Assembly: GCA_903929895.1 (NCBI GenBank)
Contig: CAIYWM010000492.1
Coordinates: 1-10,449, forward strand
DNA: 10,449 nucleotides
Direction: 5' to 3'
Origin: an uncultured Alphaproteobacteria bacterium
GTDB lineage: Bacteria; Pseudomonadota; Alphaproteobacteria; Reyranellales; Reyranellaceae
Below the pieces are notes generated by a model. The model was not told the DNA's origin, ran no database searches, and saw only the letters and a program-made list of their open reading frames with translations. The first letter of the stretch is position 1. Every line of letters starts with the position of its first letter. The position numbers and the translations under genes are program-made. Below are positions 1 to 6,128 of the stretch, one piece after another.

Positions 1-288
1 CATCTGCTCCTGGACAAGCCGATCTGGAGCGCCGCGATCCTGTTCTACGTCGTGCACGCGGCGGGAATCGCTGTCTTCCCGGTGCAGCTCGCGCTGGGTG
101 CCGGGACCTGGTCGAGCGCCCTTCTCTATGGAGGATTGTTCGGCTTCTGCGTTTATGCGGCATACGACCTCACGAACCTCGCGACGCTGCGGGGCTGGCC
201 GATGGCCGTGAGTGTCGTCGATCTCGCCTGGGGAACCGCGGTCACCGCCGCAGTGACACTTGCGACATTCCTGGTCGTGAGGCCCTGA
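1..288 (+). CDS. DUF2177 family membrane protein (C-terminal part, 5' truncated)
   Basis: The reading frame is open from the first base, so the gene begins before the window; 95 residues and the stop are present. The sequence is hydrophobic, with about three membrane segments, and contains the stretch YAAYDLTNLATLRGWPM followed by VVDLAWGT. I recognise this as the hallmark of DUF2177, a family of roughly 130-residue integral membrane proteins without an assigned biochemical role. Most of the family domain is therefore here. The stop TGA directly abuts the stop of the convergent acetyltransferase gene, with no intergenic base. The family call rests on recalled motif similarity; no function is claimed. 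Confidence 0.85.
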   Translation, partial: HLLLDKPIWSAAILFYVVHAAGIAVFPVQLALGAGTWSSALLYGGLFGFCVYAAYDLTNLATLRGWPMAVSVVDLAWGTAVTAAVTLATFLVVRP

Positions 289-558
289 TCAGCGCGTGCT
301 GTCGTCGAACTCCGGATGACGGCGCACATAGGCAACGACGAAGCTGCAGGCCGGGACGATCCTCAAACCCTGCTTGCGGGTATCCTCCAGGGCGGCCTTC
401 ACGATCCGCGCACCGATACCCTTGCCTTCGTCTTCCGCGGGCACCTCGGTGTGGGTGAAGATTCGCGCGTCGCCCTGTTGGCGATAGGCGGCAATCGCCA
501 GGCCGTGCTCGACCGGCAGCTCGTATCGCTGCTCGGCGGTGTTGTGCGTCACTGTCAT
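289..558 (-). CDS. Small GNAT-family N-acetyltransferase (COG2388 type)
   Basis: This 89-residue protein looks like the compact one-domain GNAT acetyltransferases (Acetyltransf_CG / COG2388), which are predicted to move an acetyl group from acetyl-CoA to an unknown amine. The acetyl-CoA pyrophosphate-binding loop is visible as EGKGIGARIV (residues 44-53), preceded by the beta-strand ARIFTHTEVP (31-40). The family's terminal segment CSFVVAYVRRHPEF spans residues 71-84. The length is normal for this subfamily. The ATG at 558 has an AGGTGA Shine-Dalgarno-like sequence just upstream. The gene lies 51 nt after the solute-binding protein gene on the same strand and could be co-transcribed with it, but a possible stress promoter lies in that gap. 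Substrate unknown. Confidence 0.88.
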   Translation of the reverse strand: MTVTHNTAEQRYELPVEHGLAIAAYRQQGDARIFTHTEVPAEDEGKGIGARIVKAALEDTRKQGLRIVPACSFVVAYVRRHPEFDDSTR

Positions 559-580
559 CGTTCACCTGCCATGGGACGGC

Positions 581-606
581 AACGGCGGGAGTGGAAAGCC
601 GGTTGC
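581..606 (-). promoter_or_regulatory. Candidate ECF (EcfG-like) promoter, GCAAC-N17-CGTT
   Basis: On the minus strand GCAAC (606-602) is followed after 17 nt by CGTT (584-581), 23 nt before the GNAT start codon. It differs by one base from the established alphaproteobacterial GSR promoter GGAAC-N16/17-CGTT. The same variant with the same spacer occurs at two other places in the window. A caution: CGGCAACCGGC and GCCGTTGCCG here are near-complementary, so the two boxes may simply be arms of a small hairpin after the upstream stop codon. There is no T-run that would make it an intrinsic terminator. Confidence 0.35.
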
Positions 607-609
607 CGG

Positions 610-2181
610 CTAGCGATCGACTTCCCAGAACATCGGGTATGACGACTGGATCAGCCCCTTGAGATCGGAACGATAGCCGGCGGGAATGGTGAACTGCCCC
701 CACATGAGGGCTGGTACCAGCTCGTAGGCAATCACCTGGATCTCCGCGGCGATCTTCCTGCGCTCCTCGAGCGTCCCGGCGCGCGTGAAGGCCTTCAGCA
801 ACTCGGGAATACGGTTGTCGCAGGACCACCCGGGGAAGTCGTTGCAGGTCGCCGCGACGTAGAAATGCGTGAGCGGCGAGTACATATCCGTTCCGTTCGA
901 ATAGACCGGAAACATCGACCAGCCATCCTTCTTGGCGCGCCGCGCCAGGACGGTGGGCCAGTCGCGCGGCTGCTGCTCGACGGTGAAGCCCACGTCCTTC
1001 ATGTTCTGAACGAGAACGCGCGAGGCTGTCTGGCTGATCGACCCGGCCACTTCGAGCACGATCACCGGCTCACCCTTGTACCCGGAGGCCTTCAGTTCGG
1101 CGCGTGCGGCCGCAAGATCGAGCTTGGCGACACTGCCGCCTGCGTCGGTCGAGAACGGAGTGCCGCACATCCAGAATGAAGCGCAGTCCTTCGTCTGGTA
1201 CTTGTCGGGCACGCCGATCGCCGTCAGCGTCGCGTTCTGGTCGACGAGCTTCCACATCACCTTGCGCACCGCAGGATTGTCGAACGGCGGGGATGCGTGG
1301 TTGAGGCGGAAGTTGCCCTGGAACTGATGGAGGCCGCCCAGGCCGAGCAGCTTTACGGACTTTTCCTTTTCGAGCACCGACAGCATGTCGAACGGAAGGT
1401 ACTGCATGTAGTCGATCTCGCCGGCGATCAGCGCGTTCGCGCCCGTCGACTGGTCCGGCATCACGCGCAAGGTGAGCTGGTCGATCTTCACGTTCTTCCC
1501 GCCCGTCAGGAAGTCCGGCGCCTCCTTGCGAGGTACATAGGCGGCGTTGCGCTCGAGAATCATCGCGTTGCCGGGACGCCACTGATCCTTGAGGAAGCGG
1601 AACGGCCCCGAGCCGATCGGCTCGGGAATGCGCTGGTCCGCCGGGGTCGCGGCAAGACGGGCCGGCATCATCACCGGCAGCGGTGCGTTGGGCTTGCCCA
1701 GGACCTCGAGCAGCAGGGGGAATGGCTGTTTCAGCACGAACTTGATGGTTTTCGGGTTCGTCCCTTCCAGCGAGGCCGTATCTGCCATCAGCATCTTGCC
1801 CAGGGGATCGCGCACCGACCAGCGCTTGAGCGAGGCCACGCAATCCTCGGCCGTCACCGGGTTGCCGTCATGCCACTTCAGCCCGTCCCGCAGGACGAAC
1901 GTCCAGGTCAGCTTGTCGGGGCTGCTGTCATAGCTCTCGACCATCTGCGGCTTGATCTCGCCCTTGTCGTTCATCGCAAAGAGCGTGTCGAAGACGTGGG
2001 TGCCGAACGTGCGGGTGATCGCGGCTGTTGTCGCGTGCGGATCGAGGATCGTCACCTCGGATTCGAGGACGACCGTCAGTCCCTTCGCCGCCCGCGCCTC
2101 GCGCGGCCGAATCAAAGAAGCGCTCGCCAGGGCGACACCGCCTGCCAAAGCCGTCCGACGCCCCAACCCGATGCTACGCAT
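610..2181 (-). CDS. ABC transporter substrate-binding protein, family 5 (peptide/nickel type)
   Basis: This 523-residue exported protein fits the family-5 extracellular solute-binding proteins (SBP_bac_5, DppA/OppA-like), periplasmic receptors for peptides and other solutes. An N-terminal signal of about 32 residues contains GRRTALAGG and an ARA-A cleavage region; the paired arginines suggest possible Tat export. Typical landmarks follow: LDPHATT near residue 47, LRDGLKWHDGNPVTAEDC around 97-114, IGSGPFRF around 188-195, and DNPAVRKVMW in the second lobe. An AAGGGA sequence precedes the ATG by 10 nt. No permease or ATPase genes adjoin it in this window, so it looks like an orphan receptor or its partners lie elsewhere. 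The ligand cannot be told from sequence. Confidence 0.92.
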   Translation of the reverse strand: MRSIGLGRRTALAGGVALASASLIRPREARAAKGLTVVLESEVTILDPHATTAAITRTFGTHVFDTLFAMNDKGEIKPQMVESYDSSPDKLTWTFVLRDGLKWHDGNPVTAEDCVASLKRWSVRDPLGKMLMADTASLEGTNPKTIKFVLKQPFPLLLEVLGKPNAPLPVMMPARLAATPADQRIPEPIGSGPFRFLKDQWRPGNAMILERNAAYVPRKEAPDFLTGGKNVKIDQLTLRVMPDQSTGANALIAGEIDYMQYLPFDMLSVLEKEKSVKLLGLGGLHQFQGNFRLNHASPPFDNPAVRKVMWKLVDQNATLTAIGVPDKYQTKDCASFWMCGTPFSTDAGGSVAKLDLAAARAELKASGYKGEPVIVLEVAGSISQTASRVLVQNMKDVGFTVEQQPRDWPTVLARRAKKDGWSMFPVYSNGTDMYSPLTHFYVAATCNDFPGWSCDNRIPELLKAFTRAGTLEERRKIAAEIQVIAYELVPALMWGQFTIPAGYRSDLKGLIQSSYPMFWEVDR

Positions 2182-2240
2182 GTGAATTCTTTCCCTTCAT
2201 CCCGAAGCAACACCGTAGCGTTCTTTGGTGCCAAACGAAA

Positions 2241-2274
2241 CGGGCCGGCCTTCCCTTTCAGGAAGGCCGGCCCG
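2241..2274 (-). terminator. Rho-independent terminator of the CsbD cassette
   Basis: A perfect 14-bp inverted repeat (CGGGCCGGCCTTCC, 2241-2254, and its complement, 2261-2274) encloses a 6-nt loop. Read on the minus strand it is followed by TTTCGTTT, a broken U-tract; on the plus strand no T-run follows. It lies 27 nt after the stop of the exported protein gene (2302-2907) and 59 nt before the start of the solute-binding protein gene, so it separates the two transcription units. Confidence 0.85.
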
Positions 2275-2301
2275 CAATTCGCTGGCCGGAAGACGCGACC
2301 G

Positions 2302-2907
2302 TCACGACGGCGACAGAAGACGGCAGGTTACCCGATCGACGAACGTGGACACCGGCGGCCCATAGACTGGGACACCCCAGCGCTCGCCGGGGCCTGCCGG
2401 GGAAAGGACGACGCGCGTGTCCTGGACCGGACGCCCACCATTGGTGAAGGTACAGCCGACGACCGGATCGACGACGTTTCCGCTGTTGTTGGTGACGTAC
2501 AGTACTGACAACCAGTTCTGCTGCGGCACGGCCTGCAGCCATGGACTGTCGATCACCACTGCAGGCACCGTCGGGCCAACGGTGATGGGAACGGTACCCA
2601 TCAGGTTGCCCCGCGGCCGTTGCACGACGACCTGCATCCCGACCGACTGGCTATTGGGGTCGAATGCCTTGTCGGCAGGGGTCGCCGGCATCGCCGCCTG
2701 CTGCTGCGGGGTCTGATTGTCCTTGCTGACGTTCTCGGGCGTCCAGACCTTGCCGGTCCGCTCGTCCTTGAACTGGGTGACGCCGTTGGCCGACACGCCG
2801 GCGCCAATCATGCCGGGCGTCTGGGCCGGCACCTGGGCAAGCGCCGGGCTTACCGTGGCGAACGCCAGAGCGCCGGCCACAGCCGTGAAAGTGACGTAAC
2901 AGTTCAT
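2302..2907 (-). CDS. Exported protein of unknown function, partner of CsbD-like gene
   Basis: I do not recognise the family. The 201-residue product has a clear Sec signal peptide: a hydrophobic core at about residues 5-20 and PALA-Q cleavage near 24/25. A low-complexity Gln/Pro/Ala linker spans about 60-80, followed by a beta-rich part with VPITVGPTVPAVVID, WLSVLYVTNNSGN and PVYGPP. Only two cysteines remain in the mature protein (Cys152 and Cys195), so one disulfide is possible. The start at ATG 2907 is set by GAGGAG at 2915-2920, 7 nt upstream. This Shine-Dalgarno overlaps the stop codon of the CsbD-like gene, indicating translational coupling. The frame stays open further upstream, but that stretch only shadows the CsbD gene. 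A periplasmic or surface role in stress is inferred from context alone. Confidence 0.8.
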   Translation of the reverse strand: MNCYVTFTAVAGALAFATVSPALAQVPAQTPGMIGAGVSANGVTQFKDERTGKVWTPENVSKDNQTPQQQAAMPATPADKAFDPNSQSVGMQVVVQRPRGNLMGTVPITVGPTVPAVVIDSPWLQAVPQQNWLSVLYVTNNSGNVVDPVVGCTFTNGGRPVQDTRVVLSPAGPGERWGVPVYGPPVSTFVDRVTCRLLSPS

Positions 2908-2918
2908 CTTCGTGCTCC

Positions 2919-3233
2919 TCACATGTCCTTCAGGCGGCTCTTTTCCCAGGCGCCGACCTGCGCCTCGGCCGCTTCCCGTGAAATGCCGTAGCGCGTCTGG
3001 ATCTTGCCCACGAGCTGGTCGCGGCGGCCCTCGATGGCCAACAGGTCGTCGTCGGTGAGTTCTCCCCACTGCTCTTTCACGGCGCCCTTGGTCTGGCTCC
3101 AGCTGCCCTTGACCTTCTCCCACATGGTCTGCGCGTCATTCTGGGTCGTGTTGGTGATCTGGGCTCCGGCGACGAGCGGCACGGAAGCGACGGCGACGGC
3201 GACACACGCCGCGAGGATGGCGATGGAACGCAT
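2919..3233 (-). CDS. Exported CsbD-domain stress protein
   Basis: The 104-residue product carries an N-terminal signal peptide (hydrophobic residues 4-20, AGA-Q cleavage near 24/25). A CsbD-type domain follows at about residues 37-100, with the diagnostic MWEKVKGSWSQTKGAVKEQW, then GELTDDDLLAIEGRRDQLVG and KIQTRYGISREAAEAQV. CsbD proteins are abundant small stress proteins of unclear biochemical role. Many are cytosolic and about 60-70 residues long, so export to the periplasm is the notable feature here. Start at ATG 3233 has a good AGGAG 8 nt upstream; a longer in-frame ATG at 3290 lacks one. The downstream exported protein follows after 11 nt. A stress-sigma-like promoter sits 28 nt before the start. 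Confidence 0.9.
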   Translation of the reverse strand: MRSIAILAACVAVAVASVPLVAGAQITNTTQNDAQTMWEKVKGSWSQTKGAVKEQWGELTDDDLLAIEGRRDQLVGKIQTRYGISREAAEAQVGAWEKSRLKDM

Positions 3234-3260
3234 CTGAATAACTCCTGATAGAGTGCTGCT

Positions 3261-3286
3261 AACGCGCGCGGCCGCCCCGAGGTTGC
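3261..3286 (-). promoter_or_regulatory. Candidate EcfG-like promoter of the CsbD gene, GCAAC-N17-CGTT
   Basis: On the minus strand GCAAC (3286-3282), 17 nt, then CGTT (3264-3261). The element ends 28 nt before the CsbD start, a fitting distance for a -10 box plus a short leader. It is one base away from the GSR consensus GGAAC-N16/17-CGTT and identical in both boxes and spacer to the element upstream of the 48-aa gene. CsbD genes are common general-stress targets, which supports the call, but there is no direct evidence of activity. Confidence 0.5.
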
Positions 3287-3311
3287 GCATCGCTCAGAGC
3301 CCGCACAGCCT

Positions 3312-3458
3312 TCACACCCACAGAGATTTCAGGACGAAGGCGATCGGTATGACGATCAGCATTGCGACGTAGAGATCCATCAGTTCGCCGGCGAGCGGTC
3401 CGTGATCCGAATGATCCTGCGTCATGCTCGAGGTTTCGGGCACTTGCTTCGACTTCAT
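3312..3458 (-). CDS. Small single-pass membrane protein (48 aa)
   Basis: I do not recognise this protein. It is 48 residues: a polar N-terminal half with a His/Asp patch (TQDHSDHGPLAGE, about residues 13-25) and a C-terminal membrane helix (LYVAMLIVIPIAFVLKSL, about 29-46). The start at ATG 3458 is supported by GGAGG at 3464-3468, 5 nt upstream, the best ribosome-binding site in this neighbourhood. The frame continues to an upstream ATG at 3503 without comparable support. It lies 78 nt before the CsbD-like gene on the same strand and has its own GSR-like promoter candidate, so a role as a stress-induced membrane peptide is inferred. Confidence 0.7.
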   Translation of the reverse strand: MKSKQVPETSSMTQDHSDHGPLAGELMDLYVAMLIVIPIAFVLKSLWV

Positions 3459-3493
3459 GTTCCCCTCCACGATTGCCCCATCTTCGACAGATG

Positions 3494-3519
3494 AACGCCG
3501 CATAATCGTGTGGGGTTGC
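3494..3519 (-). promoter_or_regulatory. Candidate EcfG-like promoter of the 48-aa gene, GCAAC-N17-CGTT
   Basis: On the minus strand GCAAC (3519-3515), 17 nt, then CGTT (3497-3494). The element ends 36 nt before the start of the 48-aa gene. It lies in the 102-nt gap after the hybrid kinase stop codon, where a new promoter would be expected. Box sequence and spacer equal those of the CsbD-proximal element. One mismatch (second base of the -35 box) from the published GSR consensus. Confidence 0.5.
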
Positions 3520-3560
3520 AGAGGTCGCGCGTGATTCGGGGGAAGGGTCTGTCGCTGCCC

Positions 3561-6128
3561 TCAAGCAACCTTTCGCACGCTGTGGTCGAGGGCCTGCTGC
3601 AAGTCGATTGATGAGTAGGGCTTCGAGATGAATTGCATTCCCTCGCCCTGTATCCCGGGGCGCCCATAGCCGCTGGCGATCACGACCGGCAACGAGGGGA
3701 ACTGTTCCCGCACCTTGACTGCGAGCTCCTCGCCACTCATCCCCGGCAAGCCCACGTCCGTCACCAGAAGGTCATAGCCTCTTTCGCGGGCAAGGAGTTC
3801 CAGGGCAGCCTCGCCGCTGCCGACCCCGGCCACCGAACACCCGAGCCGCTCCAGCATGTCGGTGGTCGACATGCGGAGCAGGACCTCGTCCTCCACCAGC
3901 AGGACCCGCCTCGGGCGGCCCTCCGCCGCCGCCAGCGGCGCAGACTCGTCCGTTGAAGCATTTGGGTGCGGTGCGAGTATGGGCCGCCGGTTCGCCAGAA
4001 CGCTGCGCAGCTTCGTCGAAAGGGCCTCGCTGCTGTAGGGCTTGGCTATCATGGGATAGCCCGACCGCGTGTGGTCAGGGATCAGGCCGCGGGCGAACCC
4101 GGAGGTCAGCAGCACGGCAATGCCGGGCCTCAGGCGCTGGGCCAGCTGTGCAAGCTCGACGGCGGTTATGACGCCCGGCATCACGATGTCCGTGAACAGG
4201 AGATCGAACGCCGAATCCCTTTCCAGGATCGCCGCCGCCACGTCGGGATCCTCCGCAGCCTCCACGCGATAGCCCCACCCCGTCAACATGTCGACGACGG
4301 CGCGCCTGACATCTTCGCTGTCTTCCACGACGAGGATTCGCTCGCTGCCGCTCACGGCATTGACCGGGTCAGCTGACTCCTCGACGACCGGATCCTCGGT
4401 GCGCGGCAGATAGAGCTTGATGCTGGTCCCCTGCCCGATCGCGCTGTCGATCCGGATATGGCCGTTCGACTGGCGCACGAAGCCATAGACCATGCTGAGG
4501 CCAAGCCCCGTGCCTTTGCCGTCACCCTTGGTCGTAAAGAACGGATCGAACGCCTGCGCCGCGACCTCGGGCGGCATGCCGATGCCGGTGTCGCTCACGT
4601 CGACCAGGACATAGGGGCCGGGCGTCACGTCGGGGTGCAGCGCTGCATAACGCCGGTCGAGCGTCGCATTGGATACGTCGACGCGCACGGTGCCGCCGTC
4701 CGGCATGGCATCGCGAGCGTTGATTGCGAGATTCAGGATGGCGTTCTCGAGCTGGCCGGCATCGATCCTGGCATTCCAGGGATGGTCCGCCAGCCTGAGC
4801 TCGATGGCGATGCGCTCGCCCAACGAATGACGCATCAGGTCGGCGAGATCGCCCACGAGCCTGGCGATATTCGTGGGCTGCGGCGTCAGCGGTTGCCGGC
4901 GGGCAAAGGCCAGGAGCTGCTGTGTCAGGCGCGCGCCGCGATCCGCCGCCGCGGTCGCGCTCTGCACGCGCGACAGCATCGCGACATTGTCGTCGGCCTC
5001 GCCCTTGAGCAGGTCGAGGTTGGCCCGGATGACCTGAAGGATGTTGTTGAAGTCGTGGGCCATGCCGCCGGTGAGCTGGCCGGTGGCCTCCATCTTCTGA
5101 CCCTGCCGAAGGGCGGCTTCGTCGCGCAGCTTCTCTGTGATGTCGACGCACCGCACGACCGCGCCACCGCCCGACATTTCACCCCGGTAGATCTCGTAAT
5201 CCCGCCCGTCATGCGCTACCCGGACGACGGCGGGGCCCTTGGAGGGAGAAGCACGGAGACCGAGCGGCTGGAGCAGAGCCCGCGTCGCAGGCGAGCGGTC
5301 GGACAGGAGCTGATCCAGCGTCGGCGGTGCCTGCTTGCCCGGCTCCCATTGCGCCAGCCTGGCGAACGCCTCGTTCCACGCCACCACGCTGCGCTCGCCA
5401 TCGATCACGAAGATGGGGTCGCGCAGGCTCTCCAGGGTCGCCTGCAAAAGGCGTGACCGGCCGGCGAGAGCATGCTGGCTGCGCTCCAGGCGCCCGGCAC
5501 CATGCACGACGATGTAGATGCCCGCGATCAGGCAGATGAATGCCCCGCCCATCACGAGCAGGCCGGCTCTGTCGGCCTGCTCCTGCTCCGATCGCAGGGC
5601 CGTCAGGCGCCGCGCCAGTAGCAGCCTCTGTCCCTCGACGAGCGCATCACCGAGCAACCTGACCTGGCTCAGCATCGCCCGCCCTGCGCCTGTCCGATCG
5701 AGCGCGAGGGCCGCGTCTCGACCGTTGAGCTGGTAGGTCCCGACCGTGGTGTTCATCTGGTCGAATTTCTGCGTCGTGACGTCGCGGAACTCGTGGAACT
5801 GGCGGGTCGTGTCGGGATCGCCTGATACCGCGGCTTCGAGCTGACGCATGCTCGATTCGATCCTGAGGCGCGCGCGCTCATAGGGTTCCAGCCTTGTGAC
5901 GTCGCCGGTCAGCAGGAAACCGCGCAGCCCGATCTCGGCGTCCTGCACAGCGATCACTGTCTCGCGCATCAACGCCATAGTCTCGTAGTTGGCCACTACC
6001 AGGCGCTGCTGGCGCGCCGCCGACTTGGAATGCGTCCATGCCAGCATGAGACCCGTCGCGATCAGCACGGCGAGAGTGATGCCCGCGACGACACCGGTCG
6101 AGCGCGCCGATCGCAGGAGGCTAGGCAT
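3561..6128 (-). CDS. Membrane hybrid histidine kinase, CHASE3-PAS-HisKA-HATPase-REC-REC
   Basis: This 855-residue sensor kinase is anchored by two helices (about 12-31 and 188-209). They flank a CHASE3-type extracytoplasmic domain with the typical motif DAEIGLRGFLLTGD (63-76). A PAS domain follows (about 225-335, LESLRDPIFVIDGE), then a HisKA domain with GGMAHDFNNIL (phospho-acceptor His358) and an intact ATPase domain: N-box NLAINARDAM (466-475), G1 DTGIGM (513-518), G2 GTGLGL (539-544). Two receiver domains end the protein, with acceptors Asp647 (FTDIVMPG) and Asp791 (VTDVGLPG) and conserved Lys696 and Lys836. The gene start overlaps the end of the preceding kinase gene by 8 nt (ATGCCTAG), implying translational coupling. 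As last gene of the phyR operon it may feed phosphate into, or drain it from, the GSR pathway; that link is inferred. Confidence 0.93.
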   Translation of the reverse strand: MPSLLRSARSTGVVAGITLAVLIATGLMLAWTHSKSAARQQRLVVANYETMALMRETVIAVQDAEIGLRGFLLTGDVTRLEPYERARLRIESSMRQLEAAVSGDPDTTRQFHEFRDVTTQKFDQMNTTVGTYQLNGRDAALALDRTGAGRAMLSQVRLLGDALVEGQRLLLARRLTALRSEQEQADRAGLLVMGGAFICLIAGIYIVVHGAGRLERSQHALAGRSRLLQATLESLRDPIFVIDGERSVVAWNEAFARLAQWEPGKQAPPTLDQLLSDRSPATRALLQPLGLRASPSKGPAVVRVAHDGRDYEIYRGEMSGGGAVVRCVDITEKLRDEAALRQGQKMEATGQLTGGMAHDFNNILQVIRANLDLLKGEADDNVAMLSRVQSATAAADRGARLTQQLLAFARRQPLTPQPTNIARLVGDLADLMRHSLGERIAIELRLADHPWNARIDAGQLENAILNLAINARDAMPDGGTVRVDVSNATLDRRYAALHPDVTPGPYVLVDVSDTGIGMPPEVAAQAFDPFFTTKGDGKGTGLGLSMVYGFVRQSNGHIRIDSAIGQGTSIKLYLPRTEDPVVEESADPVNAVSGSERILVVEDSEDVRRAVVDMLTGWGYRVEAAEDPDVAAAILERDSAFDLLFTDIVMPGVITAVELAQLAQRLRPGIAVLLTSGFARGLIPDHTRSGYPMIAKPYSSEALSTKLRSVLANRRPILAPHPNASTDESAPLAAAEGRPRRVLLVEDEVLLRMSTTDMLERLGCSVAGVGSGEAALELLARERGYDLLVTDVGLPGMSGEELAVKVREQFPSLPVVIASGYGRPGIQGEGMQFISKPYSSIDLQQALDHSVRKVA

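Noticed and set aside
1297..2508. Long plus-strand frame (403 codons) opposite the solute-binding protein gene
   Set aside because: It is the antisense shadow of a well-supported gene in GC-rich DNA, crosses a terminator, and its product is Arg/His/Gln-rich without any recognisable domain.
3204..3233. Lipobox-like LAAC at residues 7-10 of the exported CsbD protein
   Set aside because: It lies too near the N-terminus, inside the hydrophobic core; the AGA-Q site at 22-25 fits an ordinary signal peptidase I site better.
3459..3463. GGAAC directly before the 48-aa start codon
   Set aside because: It is part of the ribosome-binding region; a matching -10 box would fall inside the coding sequence and CGTT is absent there.
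4458..5456. Plus-strand frame of 332 codons inside the hybrid kinase gene
   Set aside because: Antisense shadow of an intact kinase domain; composition typical of reverse-frame translation of GC-rich genes.
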